A DNA stretch of 64,000 bases from Sarcophilus harrisii (Eukaryota > Chordata > Mammalia > Dasyuromorphia > Dasyuridae). This document shows, piece by piece, positions 12,219 through 22,769 of the stretch (its first letter is position 1; each line of letters opens with the position of its first letter). The DNA lies in contig NC_045430.1 in NCBI RefSeq assembly GCF_902635505.1, forward strand, positions 31,081,564 through 31,145,563. Reading direction: 5' to 3'. The position numbers and the translations under genes were made by a program. The notes under the pieces are model-generated. The model saw nothing but the letters and a program-made list of their open reading frames with translations. It was not told the origin of the DNA and made no database searches.

Positions 12219-13248
12219 TCTAGCCATTCTTCACTTGATAAATGGGTAAAGGATATGAACAATTTTCAGGTGAAATTTTAACCATTTCTAGTCATATGAA
12301 AAGGTGCTCTAAATCACTATTGATCAGAGAAATGCAAATTAAGATAACTCTGACATACCATTATACATCTCTCAGATTAACTGAGATGACAGGAAAAGAT
12401 AATGACAAATGTTGGAGGGGATGTGGGAAAACTGGGACATTAATACATTGGTAGTGGTCCAACTCTGGAGAGCAATTTGGGACTGTGTTCAAAAAAGTTA
12501 TCAAACTGTGCATACCCTTTGATCCAGGAGTGTTACTACTGGGCTTATATCCCAAAGAGATCTTAAAGGAGGAAAAGGGACCCACGTGTGCAAAAATGTT
12601 TGTGACAGCCCTTTTTGTAGTGACAAGAAACTGGAAATTGAGTGGATACCCATCAGTTGGAGAACAGCTAAATAAATTATGGTATATGAATGTCAATTAA
12701 TATTATTGCTCTATAAGAAACGATAGGCAGGATAATTTTAGAAAGGCCTGGAAGAGGCTTACATGAATTGATGCTAAGTGAAATGAACAGAACCAGGAGA
12801 TTATTGTACACGGCAAAAACAATATTATATGATGATCAATTTTGATGGATGTGGCTCTCTTCAACAATGAGATGATTCAGACCAGTTCCAATGATCTTGT
12901 GATGAAGAGAGCCATCTACACCTAGAGAGAGGACTGTGGGAACTGAGTGTGGGAAGTGAGTTCACAACATAGCATTTTCACTCTTTTTGTTGTTTGCTTA
13001 CATTTTATTTTCTTTCTTACTTTTTCCCTTTTTGTTTCGATTTTTCTTGTGCAGCAAAATAATTGTATAAATATGTATGCATATATTGGATTCAACATAT
13101 ATTTCTACTGTGTTTAACATATATTGGATTACTTGCCATCTAGGACAGGGGATGGGAGAAGTAGGGGGAGATTGAACACAAAGTTTTGTAAGGGTTAATT
13201 TTGAAACATTATCCATGCATGTGTTTTGAAAATAAAAAGCTTTAATTA
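12219..13248 (+). mobile_element. 5'-truncated LINE-1 insertion in intron 3
   Basis: About 1 kb of L1 3' end: ORF2 C-terminus from about 12240 to 12840 (readings include MTGKDNDKCWRGCGKTGTLI), a 3' UTR and an AATAAA-containing A-rich end. It is flanked by aaatgaattata at 12207-12218 and 13249-13260. It lies antisense to the ANKRD26-like gene. Confidence 0.92.
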
Positions 13249-13334
13249 AAATGAATTATAAAATATGTGAATTTGGACACTATTTTATTTTTTAGCTGAT
13301 AATCTACTTTATCATACAAGAGATTAGCTTATAC

Positions 13335-13508
13335 CTTGTTTTTTGCCTCAATATCAACTTTATATTTAACCAGTATTTCTGCCATGAATTTGGTCCGACC
13401 ACAGGCAACGTAGTGAAGTATAGTGTTGTTGTCCTTATCCCTAAGATTAGGGTCTGCGCCATGTTCCAGCAGGATTGTTGCACATTCCTCCTGCTGACAC
13501 TCTATTGC
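13335..13508 (-). CDS. ANKRD26: ANKRD26-like exon 3 (ankyrin repeats 3-4)
   Basis: A 174-base exon (58 codons, phase 0 at both ends) read on the minus strand. The acceptor is tatactgacag and the donor is gtataa. It encodes AIECQQEECATILLEHGADP followed by NLRDKDNNTILHYVACGRTK and a piece ending VDIEAKNK. This gives the second half of repeat 3 (EHGADPNLRD) and nearly all of repeat 4 (TILHYVA...KVDIEAKN). The recalled human ANKRD26 counterpart (AVQCQEEKCATILLEHGADP) is very close, and the exon length is unchanged from what its codons require. The conserved reading and clean splice sites suggest a gene still under selection rather than a fossil. Confidence 0.93.
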
Positions 13509-13690
13509 CTGTCAGTATAATATATACAAAGAAATAATAATGTAATATAAAATGTAGTATACTCAAGCATAATTAGTGATATTTAAATGTTAGTAAAGCT
13601 TACTAACTTATTTACTAACTTTTATTTTTCTTAATCAAAGAAAGAAATCAAAATGCATTTCATTGAACAGCATGGTTAACTATTGGGTAC

Positions 13691-13805
13691 CTTCATTAAA
13701 GGTGTTCGATTGTCATCATCCAATAAGTTCAGTTCGCATTTTTTTTCTAGTAAGAGAGACACAAGGTCTGTATATCCATTAGCACAAGCCAAATGAAGAG
13801 GTGTT
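13691..13805 (-). CDS. ANKRD26: ANKRD26-like exon 2 (ankyrin repeat 2, start of 3)
   Basis: A 115-base exon on the minus strand. The acceptor is ctctcatttccatag and the donor gtaccc. It takes the phase-2 overhang of exon 1 to finish Arg78 and leaves in phase 0. It encodes TPLHLACANGYTDLVSLLLE, then KKCELNLLDDDNRTPLMK. TPLHLACANG is a near-consensus first helix of an ankyrin repeat. Recalled human ANKRD26 reads RTALHLACANGHPEVVTLLV here. Confidence 0.94.
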
Positions 13806-13994
13806 CTATGGAAATGAGAGAGTAAAATGATTGATTGATAATGTACTACAACAATCAAGATTGTACCATTCTAAGAATAAATTTTACTATAACATGCATT
13901 ATCATTTTTATGCCTAAATTGTAAATCATTTCCAAAATAAATGATTATTGTCACCTAAATAAATACAAAATATGCATTAACTCTCATTGCTTGT

Positions 13995-14275
13995 ATGATA
14001 GACAAAATTGCCCTTGGTGCTGGGGGAGAATATATCCAGATTTTACTACAGATTGGCATGGGAACTTTGCTCAGTTTCTGACCTCAGCTGCTGCGCCTCT
14101 CCTAAGGCAATTTGCTGGTCCCTTGTACCTTGGATTAACCATACTGATGCCAAACAGAGCAAAGTTCCTACTGGCATGACCCACTGCAGCTCAGAATTCA
14201 TGAGTTCAAAAGATCTGCCAGTATCAGCTTTCCTGTAACTGGGATTATAGGTGGGCTTCACCCTGCCTAATTGTT
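13995..14275 (-). pseudogene. RN7SL: 7SL (SRP) RNA retropseudogene
   Basis: Read on the minus strand from about 14275, the sequence follows 7SL RNA almost from end to end. The 5' Alu domain is represented by cctataatcccagttacagg and the B-box-like region by gatcttttgaactcatgaat. The S domain follows with gtttggcatcagtatggtta and ggtcagaaactgagcaaagt, then a degraded 3' end near ggcaattttgtctatcat. It is diverged by many substitutions and lacks an obvious A tail or terminator, so it is a dead copy. It lies in intron 1 of the ANKRD26-like gene, on the same strand. Being full length, it is not an Alu-type dimer or B1-type SINE. Confidence 0.85.
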
Positions 14276-14654
14276 AAGTCTAATAACAACTTTTCAATAA
14301 GAATATCCATCCACATTTACAAAATATTTAGTAAAGCAGCTGCCTCAGGAAAAAAAAAAAAAACAACAAATCCTTACATATTTGTGTATTGTATCTTTGT
14401 ACAACCACATATATATGCATTTCCTGCTAAGGCTTCCTGAAAGGAAGCAAATGAAGTGGCTCTGTTTTGCTACAGGCTATTCCAGCAGGATAAACGTTTT
14501 GGTAGTTCTACCATGCTGGGAAGGTTTGAAGTAAGAACCTGGTATGTCTGCTGTTCATGGATCAACCTAACTAATATCATAAAGATGTCACCAAGTTGGT
14601 CAAATGAGGATGAATTTTTTATTGATAGTGTATTTCAAAGTCCATATTTGTGGG

Positions 14655-14715
14655 TTAGTCATTTCAGTCCTGTTCGACTCTGTCATTTCATGTTGGGTTT
14701 TCTTGAGAAAGATTT
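14655..14715 (-). repeat. SINE 3' fragment
   Basis: The string agtcatttcagtcctgttcg and the following ttgggttttcttgagaaaga match the end of the abundant marsupial SINE also seen at 59733-59985. Only this end is present. Confidence 0.6.
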
Positions 14716-14716
14716 A

Positions 14717-14905
14717 TAACACTCCTCTTTCCAGGTTCTCTTCCCAAGTATCCGATTCTCTGCTTCTCAGGCTCCCTCGCTTATTAAGTCCCTTACTAGA
14801 CTGACTCCTAAAATAGGGACAATCCCTGCTCCCCCATTCCTTTGTATCTATTGCTGTTAACCCAGTGCCTGAAACATAGAGGGCTTAATAAAAGCAACAA
14901 TTAAT
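14717..14905 (+). mobile_element. L2-type LINE fragment (block copy 1)
   Basis: Contains an L2-like internal stretch (ttctcttcccaagtatccga) joined to an L2-like 3' end (cccagtgcctgaaacataga, then gggcttaataaaag). The same joined structure occurs at 38318-38500, together with the neighbouring SINE. Confidence 0.6.
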
Positions 14906-14984
14906 TTTCTACCTTGAAACTTTTACTCTTCACATATCTGAAGAATATGGACAATATCTTGTCCATATTTCACCAACTGTGGCT

Positions 14985-15235
14985 TCTAAGTGGCACAATG
15001 AATAAGACTCATCTTCCTGCGTTCAAATTTGATATCAGACACTTACCACTGTGTGATCCTGGTCAGGTTGCTCAATCTTGTTTGCCTCAATTTCCTCATC
15101 TGTTAAAATGTGCTGAAGAAGGAAATGGCAAACCATTCCACTAACTTTCCCAAGAACCCCCCCCACACACAAATCCTCACGGTTAGTCTGATACAGTCGT
15201 TTTAGACGTGTCACCAATTTAGCATTAGGGAAGAG
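14985..15235 (+). repeat. tRNA-derived marsupial SINE (block copy 1)
   Basis: Reads tggcacaatgaataagactc, then ttcaaatttgatatcagaca, tgtgatcctggtcaggttgc and tttcctcatctgttaaaatg, ending near ttttagacgtgtcacc. This is the usual order of head, B box, core and 3' part in marsupial tRNA SINEs. A collinear copy lies at 38550-38790. Confidence 0.75.
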
Positions 15236-15341
15236 TATTTGCTCCCACGTTGCTACTGATTAACAAGAAGTTAGTTGGACCTTGGCTAAAAGTAAATTGA
15301 AAGTTTCCAATTCATTAAAAATAGACAGGCAGGAGGGGGTA

Positions 15342-15356
15342 GTGAAGCCAGCTTTT
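15342..15356 (+). repeat. Target-site duplication of intron 1 L1
   Basis: gtgaagccagctttt here and exactly repeated at 15848-15862, bracketing the L1. Confidence 0.9.
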
Positions 15357-15847
15357 TTTTTTTTTTTTTTTTTTATTTAATAGCCTTTAATTTACAGGAT
15401 ATATACATGGGTAACTTTACAGCATTAACAATTGCCAAACCTCTTGTTCCAATTTTTCACCTCTTACCCCCCCCTAACCCCTCCCCTAGATGGCAGGATG
15501 ACCAGTAGATGTTAAATATATTAAAATATAACTTAGATACACAATAAGTATACATGACCAAAACATTATTTTGCTGTACAAAAAGAATCAGACTCTGAAT
15601 TATTGTACAATTAGCTTGTGAAGGAAATCAAAGATGCAGGTGTGCATAAATATAGGGACTGGGAATTCAATGTAATGGTTTTTAGTCATCTCCCAGAGTT
15701 CTTTTTCTGGGTATAGCTAGTTCAGTTCATTACTGCTCCATTGGAAATGATTTGGTTGATCTCGTTGCTGAGGATGGCCTGATCCATCAGGACTGGTCAT
15801 CATCTAGTATTGTTGTTGAAGGAATGATCTCCTGGTCCTGCTCATTT
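15357..15847 (-). mobile_element. 5'-truncated LINE-1 tail in intron 1
   Basis: About 490 bases of L1 3' end on the minus strand, starting on the plus strand as a T run, then atttaatagcctttaattta. It reaches only into the very end of ORF2. It inserted in the same sense as the ANKRD26-like gene, 175 bases downstream of the exon 1 donor. In sense it carries AATAAA followed by an A run, a potential premature polyadenylation signal. Confidence 0.92.
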
Positions 15848-15899
15848 GTGAAGCCAGCTTTTGGGACTTGCTATCCAATCCCTAAGAGGCAAATCCCCA

Positions 15900-16900
15900 G
15901 GGGATGAGGTGGTTTGATTTCCCGAGGCTTAAGGGGGTGAGGAACACGGACTCACGTGGAGGGATGGGGGGAATGTCTTATGCTTCTTCATTGGGAGCTT
16001 TCTCCCTTTCCCCCCACCGCCAACCTTTGCTCTTACCGCTTCATTTTATCCAGTTCATTTACGGTGCTTTTTCCGAGCTGCAGCAGCTGCTGCACCTTCG
16101 CCACATCTCCGAGCAAGGCAGCTTTGTGGATTTTCCCGAGGTCCTTGCTCCGGATCTGATAGCCTTCGGTGGGGTAAGGGGTTTGGACCCCAAAGTAACT
16201 CGGCACCTTGTTGAAGGGGCGAGATGTTGATTGCCCCTTCTTCTTGCCGAAGTTGAAAATCTTCTTCATCTCGGAGGCAGCATTCCCGACTGGGAGAGAG
16301 AACCCGCAGGAGAGACTTCTCCGGGCCCCTCAGCCCGCTGGGAGGGGAAATTCAAGGGGGTATTAAAGGAGGAACTAAAAGGGGAAATATCAATAACTCC
16401 AGGCCGGAGGTAGAGACCTGCGAGCCCGCAGCAGTTATAACCGATTCAGCCCTAGAGCCGACTGCAACCCTGGCAATGGCAGGAGGGAAAATGGAAAATG
16501 AACTGCGCGTGCGTTTATCAGGTTTATCAGCTCACGAGGATGCGATAGTCAAGTGATGCGCCGGTGAGTGCTCGACCGTTAGCTGTCCGCGCCAGAAGTC
16601 CGAAGCGGTGGATCACGAGCGTGGGTGAGCTCCGGGCCTCGCGTTCGCATCTCGGGACCTTGCTTACTTTTGTAATGATGGGCAAAGCGCTTCCTTCCCG
16701 AGATTCCGTTTCTTTTGTAAAATGAAGACATTCTACTCGATAATCTCTCAAGTTTGGCAGCGCTTTATCACAATTCTGTAAACCCAAAGGCGGCGCCCAG
16801 CCTGAAGAGGAGCCCCCTGGATGAACAGATGCAGTCTTGCCTCGATTCTTCCTTCCCAGCTGGATGGGTTCAAGCTCATCCTGTACAAAATTTAATAAAA
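15900..16900 (-). promoter_or_regulatory. CpG-rich promoter region of block A gene
   Basis: This is the only clearly CpG-rich, GC-rich segment in the window. It spans exon 1 and several hundred bases upstream of the ATG, with many CG pairs between about 16430 and 16800. No TATA box is evident close to the ATG, as is common for CpG-island promoters. Edges are judged by eye. Human ANKRD26 has regulatory 5' UTR sites for RUNX1 and ETS1, but I did not identify confident equivalents. Confidence 0.7.
16037..16269 (-). CDS. ANKRD26: ANKRD26-like exon 1 (start codon, ankyrin repeat 1)
   Basis: The minus-strand ATG at 16269-16267 begins MKKIFNFGKKKGQS, nearly the same as recalled human ANKRD26 (MKKIFSFSKKKGQS), which decides the start. 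The context ccgagATG has G at -3. The exon encodes 77 codons plus two bases and ends at a gtaaga donor. After a basic N-terminus and a less conserved segment (residues 15-40), residues 43-75 form a first ankyrin repeat containing DLGKIHKAALLGDVAKVQQL. With exons 2-4 it makes 209 codons and five ankyrin repeats. In mammals ANKRD26 continues into a long coiled-coil region, and the protein acts at the centriole distal appendages and in signalling; that role is carried over by family and not visible here. Confidence 0.93.
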
Positions 16901-17479
16901 AATTTGGTGTTGTGATTAAGGAGGGGGCAGTACGGAGAAGGGCTTTTATTAGTTCAATGGAAAAAAAAAAAAGATTTATCACTTTTAGTTGAAAGATTTA
17001 AACATAACCAGAGTGTTGTGTTTTTAAGGATGTTCCTTTCTAGGAAGGACCTTGATGAATTCAGAGACATGAGATATAATTAAAATAGAGAAAACTAAGG
17101 GAAGATAGGACCCTTTTCAAACATCTGTGACACCAATACTTTGATTCTCTATATTAGTTTATCTCATACTGTTGCAGACTTCCATTAGGAGAGCTCATCA
17201 AAGGCCACTTTATTTTTAAGTCACATCTGATGTGGAGTAGAAGCTAGTAGGATTTCGTTTTACTGGCTTGGATTTTATCCCCAAACCATAAGGAAAATTC
17301 TGCAAAGGGAAACGATGCAGGTTATTAGCTAAGTAGCAGTGGTTATCTGCATACCCACAGTACTGGCTGAAGAACAAACGGGGAAAGTTCAAACAAATCC
17401 TTTCCCCTTCCCCAAATCTTGAACAAAAGTCAGGGTTGGCATTTGGGAAAAAGGAGTCACTGGAAAAGATCTGACTTGG

Positions 17480-17518
<39 letters not shown>

Positions 17519-18090
17519 TTGATAGAATCTTGTTCATCAAAAATATGAAATTGTCAATTTGAACAAATGTCAAACTGAATTATGTGTGAAGGCTTGCTTT
17601 AAGCCCCTTGGAAAATAACTGCTATTTACAACTTGGCTACAAGTTGAATTTACAAGTCCTATTTAAATTGTTTTAATGCACACTCTAACTCTCTTATGCT
17701 CATCATTGTTTTCTATGTGGGAAGAAAATAAATTGGCCTATTACCTTAGGCATGGAATAGCATTTTCACTTTCTTTCCATTAGGGCCAACTTAGATTGCC
17801 AAAAATAACACGTGTGTAGCCATTTTCCCTTTGAAGCAGGGCGGGAGTGAGAACGAAAGATGAGGAGCTAATGGATGTTCTAACAGCTTCCAATTTCATT
17901 GTTTTTTTTTTTTTTCTGCTATTTGAATGTCAAGCTTCTCCCAAAATTGAACCTCAGGAAAAGGGTGAAGGCAAGTGAAGGGCAAAAATTAGTGGAGGTT
18001 GAGGTTCTTTGCAGCTTCTTCCAAGGGGCATGTAGCTAGCCATTGCACTTGATGTGGGGATATAAGCATAATTTTGGTGCCCTTTGCATT
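16900..18090. other. No recognised gene upstream of block A
   Basis: Mostly single-copy-looking sequence with a (CA)n tract. No exon with supported splice sites or family match was found. Confidence 0.5.
17482..17514. repeat. (CA)n microsatellite
   Basis: About 16 AC units in a row. Confidence 0.97.
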
Positions 18091-18093
18091 TAT

Positions 18094-18365
18094 AGGGCTC
18101 AGTGGATTGTGTACTGGACAGGAAATGAGAAAGACAATAATATAAGTCCAGCTTCAGATGCTTACTACATATATGTCCCTGGACAAGACACTTAACCTCC
18201 TATTTGCCTTAGTATCCTCATCTGTAAAATGGGGAGAATAATAGCAATCCCCTCCTAGAATTGTTATGAGAATCAAATGAGATATCATTCACTAAGTGTT
18301 TAGTACAGGACTTGGCATATAATAAGCATTATGTAAATGTTAATCATGATGACAATGATGGTGAT
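18094..18365 (+). repeat. MIR-family SINE
   Basis: Shows the classic order: gggctcagtggattgtgtac, a degraded box region, cactt-aacctcc, tatcctcatctgtaaaatgg, then attgttatgagaatcaaatg and gcatataataagcatt. This is a near full-length MIR/Ther-type SINE with a 3' tail. Confidence 0.85.
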
Positions 18366-18539
18366 AATTGTTGGAGGGATGCTCCATAGAGGAATCTTGT
18401 GAAGTTGGTGAACGGCTTTCCATATAGAGTTGAGCACAGGCTCCAGTAACTACATTTCTAGTAGGTCCTCTAGATTTCCTTTGACTTTTTTGTGTATCTC
18501 TTTCCTCTAGCACTGACCTTGAGGATATTGTAAGATACT

Positions 18540-19200
18540 AGCAGTAATGGTTGCTGTCATTCATTTTTGAAGAGGACCAGACATTACTACCTTAGTGTCA
18601 ACTTAGCATGTCTAATTGTGGCCGATAAGACCAATAAGATCTTGGAATCCTGTGGCACGGGTAAGACTCAAATAGTCCTTATGAATATTTGAGGTGATTT
18701 CTCTAACTTTGTGCATCTCTCACTTCTTTTAAGCTATTTCAATCCTGTTTCACTCATAGAGCACTGATGAGAGCACACCATGCTGGGCAGTGCTGTGCTG
18801 GTGTCTTCCATGTCATGCAATCAATTCTAAAATTAAGAGAAACCTAGAGAGTATCTTTGTATTGCTTTTTCTGATCATCTTGTGAATGTTTGCCCTTTGC
18901 AAGTTCTACATAAAAATAATCTTTTTGGCAAATGTGTCTCTAAGGCATTTAGAACAATGTGGTCAGCCCAATAGAGTTATTCTCTCTGCAGTAGTTTATA
19001 TGCTTAGGAGTTTGGTTCAAGAAAGGCCCTCTGTGTCTGATATTTTATCTTACTTGGTAGGAACTTCAGAATCTTCCTAAGACAATGATTCAGTTTCCTG
19101 TCATAGTGCTGGTATTCTGTCCAAGTTTCAGAGACATACAACAATGAGGTAAGCTCAGCGGCTCTGTAGCCCTTTAGTTTGGTAATCAGTCTAATGTTTT
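18540..19200 (-). mobile_element. RTE-clade LINE fragment (ORF C-terminus, 3' end)
   Basis: On the minus strand, 19150 downward reads YVSETWTEYQHYDRKLNHCL then RKILKF, the SETWT...LNxCLRxIL signature of RTE/BovB-like LINE C-termini. Further down, a degraded GLIxH-type stretch and a tail ending in atgaatgacagcaacca match the usual 3' end. Stops and frame changes show it is dead. Confidence 0.75.
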
Positions 19201-19585
19201 ACTCTCCCAAGTTTTCCCTCAGAGCCTCACAAAGAGTGTGTCAATCAATTAACCAGTCACAAAATAAGAATTTATTTATAGCATTCAAAGCTTCTCAACT
19301 GGTCGGAACAATGCTTCCATATATGGATGGTGTGGTGCTGGCTGATGGATCAACTGTTTTCTTATTGTTAATTGTTAGGCCAAAAATTATCAGAAGGAGC
19401 AAAGGATCAATTCACACTTGGTTGCATCTCAACTTCATAGACTGCATTGAGTGCACAATCATCTGAAAAAAAAAAAACAGAAATAAATGCTTATGTCAAA
19501 GTGATTGTAATTACAGCAGCACGTGTAAACTTTATGGGAAGGGAATAGTATTCATAGAAGAGGAGGAAAGATAGAAACTATGTGT

Positions 19586-21290
19586 GGGGTAAGGGAGTGG
19601 AGCAAGATGGTGAATAGGAAGCATTTTTCCTGACCTCTTTCTACAACCCTCAGACTAACTAGCAGATCCAGCCTCTGAATTAGCTTTGGAGTTAGGAACC
19701 TATGAATATTGGAAGTATGACAAACTACCAGCAGAAGATAATTTCGAAGATCTCCATAAAAAAGTGTGTTTCAACAGGGCACGGAGGCAGACCAAGCATA
19801 AGCAGGTCTAGCGCAGACACTGAGTGCAGGCAGTGCAGACTTTGGTTGGTATGGGCTCCTCAGGCCAGAGAATCTATGTGGAGGAATCTACAGCAATGTT
19901 GGTTACTCTACCCTGATGCAAGCCAGTAAATCAGCACAGAAGTTATAAAATATCCAACACAAACACAAAAAAGTAAATAGTGAATCCCAAAATATCAGAA
20001 TTTCTTGGGACGTGGTCACAGCTACCCAGAACAGGGAGTCAGTCAGTGCTGCTCCAGCACAGCCACTGCCACTTGCAGAGGAAGCTTGACCAATCTTCCT
20101 TGCCCTAAAAGAAAATCTCGACTGTTTTTTTATCCTAAGGCAATTGGGGTTATGTGATGTGTCCAGCTAAGCTGTGTTAAGTGTCTGAGACCAGATTTGA
20201 ACTCAGGTCTTTCTGACTTCAAGATGATCTCAACCTTTGTTAAAAAATGAGGAAACAAGCAAAAAGAACTTTGCCAATAGATAGTTTTTTATAGTGTAAA
20301 AGAAGAACAGATTTCAAACCCTGAGGTAACTAAAAGTAGATCATTTCCAGATGAAGCCCCAAAGGGTGATATAAATTGATCCCCATCACACAAGGCTCTC
20401 CTAGAAATAATTCAAAAAGATCGTAAAAGAAAAATGAGAACTTTGCAACAGGATTTGTAAAAACAAATAACAGAGATTATATGAAGAAAATTTCTTACAA
20501 AATATATTTAGTGAAATGGAAAAAGCATATAACTCCTTATGAAGTAGATTTGACAAAACGGAAAAAAGAGAACTAGCTGAAAAACAGAATTTGTGAAATG
20601 GAAAAAGAAAAATAACCTTTTGAAAAATAGAATTTGTGAAATGGAAAAAGAAAATAACTTCTTAAAAGACAGAATTGTGAAATGAAAAAAAAATCTATAG
20701 AAAAAACAATTTATCTAAAAATTCAATTGGCCAAATACAAAAAGAACTAAAAAAGTAAATGAAGAAAATAATTCACTAAAAATCAGAACTGGACAAAGGA
20801 AATGACTCAATGAGACATCAAGAATCAGTCAAGCAAAACCAACCCCCCCCCCCCCCAAAAAAAAAAATAAAATATAAAATACTTACTTGAGAAAGCAACT
20901 GAGCTGGAAAAGAGATCTAGGATAAACAATCTAAGGATTATTGGACTTCCTGAAAACCATGATAAAAAAGAGCCTTGGAATTATTTTTCAGGAAATCATC
21001 AAAGAGAACTACCCTGATGTCCAAGAATCAGAAGGTAAAATAGCCATTGAAAGAATTCACTAAATACCTCCTGAAAGAGAAACCAAAGTGAAAACTCCAA
21101 GGAATATCATGGGTAAATTTTACAACTATCAGACCAAGGAAAAAGTATTGCAAGCAACCAGAAAGTGACAATTCAAGTACTGAAGAATCACAATAAGGAT
21201 TATCCAGGACCTAGCAGCTTCCATCTTGAAGGATCAAAGGACCCTGGAATTAGATATACTGAAAGGCAAAGAACTTGGAATTTAGCCACT
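19586..21290 (+). mobile_element. Old LINE-1 5' UTR and ORF1
   Basis: Begins near gtggagcaagatggtgaata, an L1-like 5' end, followed by a 5' UTR and an ORF1-like region from about 20250. That region repeats gaaatggaaaaagaaaataa motifs and includes a copy of the conserved LRIIGLP segment near 20935. ORF2 is missing: the element ends within ORF1. Reading is broken by many stops. Confidence 0.75.
20133..20228 (-). repeat. SINE fragment inside L1
   Basis: Contains tgtctgagaccagatttgaa followed by ctcaggtctttctgacttca, the 3'-to-box part of a minus-strand tRNA SINE. It splits the L1 5' UTR, with the string atctc(g/a)ac on both sides as a possible short target duplication. Confidence 0.65.
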
Positions 21291-21329
21291 TAACAGTTGT
21301 CATCCTCCCAAGTAGAAATACAGATAAAA

Positions 21330-22015
21330 ATTTCCTTATAATATCACTTTTCTGGTTACTTCTATATGCTTTGCTAGAATCCTGTATTTGAAAATTGATC
21401 AAATTTTCCATTTAATTCTGGTCTCTCCATCATGAAAGCTTGAAAATCTACTTCCATTAAATACTCACCTTTTCCTCTAAAGGACTGTACTCATTTTAGC
21501 TGGATAGGTGATTCTAGGTTGTAATCCTAGCTCCATTGCTCTCTGGAATATTATTATTCCAATCATTCCTTTTATGTAGAAACTGCTAAATCTAGTTTTG
21601 TCCTGACTATGCTCCACTGTAATGTAATAGTTTCTTTGTCCTGGACTTGGGAATTTTGGAGTTTGGCTACAACATTCCTGGAACTTTTCATTTTAGGATC
21701 TCTTTCAGAAGATGATTAGTGGATTAGTGTATTCTTTTCCATTTCTATTTTGCCACCTGGTTCTAGAATATGAGGACAGTTTTCCTTGATAATTTCTTGA
21801 AAGAGGATGCCCAAGCACTGTTTTGATCATGAGTTTAGATAAAACAACTTTAAAATTCTTTCTCCTGTTCAATCTTCCATGTCAGTTAATTTTCCAATGA
21901 GTTATTTCATATTTTTTTTTTACTTTTCCCACTCTTTCGGTTTTTCTTTATTATATCTTGATTTCCCAGAAAGTCATTAGCTTCCATTTGGTTCCACTTG
22001 CCTGACTACTTCCCT
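21330..22015 (-). mobile_element. L1/HAL1-like ORF1 fragment, inverted
   Basis: Plus-strand T-rich sequence whose reverse strand matches L1 ORF1: the segment around 21660-21860 is the complement of the RNA-binding core and downstream region (for example tttccttgataatttcttga). It abuts the plus-strand ORF1 copy that ends at 21290, giving an inverted pair. Confidence 0.6.
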
Positions 22016-22019
22016 AAAT

Positions 22020-22740
22020 CCCTCCAAATATTATTAAATAATGACTAAACAAATTTTAGAGCCTCATAACCCACAAAATGATGTTGTGAAACAACTTTCC
22101 AATCTAAGACAATGCAGAAGGTTGTCAGGAAAGATCTGTCACACCAGGGTGAGTCTGCTGTCCAGGTGTTGGTCAGGTCAACATAGTTCTGGTAATCAGT
22201 GGCAGCAGCGATGATTTCCAGACCTCTCTGCCCACAGGTTCCAAAGACAGTTTAGAAGTCTTGCAAGAAAGCCTTTGTCATACCACGGTGAGAGTGAAGC
22301 TCAGTCTAGTGCAGGATATGCTAGCACAATCTTAGTAAACTTGGAGGTGGGTTTGGGAGCCACCATCATTGGTAAAGGTAGCAGCTGTAGTGGTGGCTGC
22401 TTTCAGAATGGTCTGAAGGAGAGTACAGGGGTCTCTTTGCTAGGACTGAGGAAAGACTCTGGTTTTTTTCCATACTTGAATTTGGATCATAGAAAGAGTG
22501 ATTGGCTTGCAATTACTCCTAAATCAGAACACAGGCCAGAAGAGCAGTTAACACAATTTTCCTTATACTAGATGACCTTAGGTGAACTAGAAACTTAAGA
22601 GATGCCTAGGAATATATTTGAAAAAAACTACTCAGTATTCCTGGAGATTGGGAAAATGCTCTCTCAACCCTTGAAGCAGAGCCTTAGTTTGAAAAAAGAG
22701 TTAAATATCATGGTAAGAGTCTAGCCATAAATACAGTGAG
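22020..22740 (+). mobile_element. L1/HAL1-like 5' UTR copy
   Basis: Shares the order of short strings with the element starting at 22770: aaacaactt-ccaa, aggaaagatctgtcacacca, then a segment with gaagcagagcc near 22670. It appears to be the 5' UTR of a related element, truncated before its ORF1. Family assignment is by similarity within the window only. Confidence 0.45.
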
Positions 22741-22769
22741 AGGGAAGATCAAAACACATGTTCAAGAGG

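Noticed and set aside
15956-16230. Plus-strand open frames across exon 1
   Set aside because: Complement of the ANKRD26-like exon 1 in GC-rich DNA; the minus-strand reading has the family match.
16527-16982. 151-codon minus-strand open frame overlapping the upstream promoter region
   Set aside because: No family resemblance. It lies in GC-rich promoter sequence where stops are rare by chance, and its ATG is not near a plausible 5' end.
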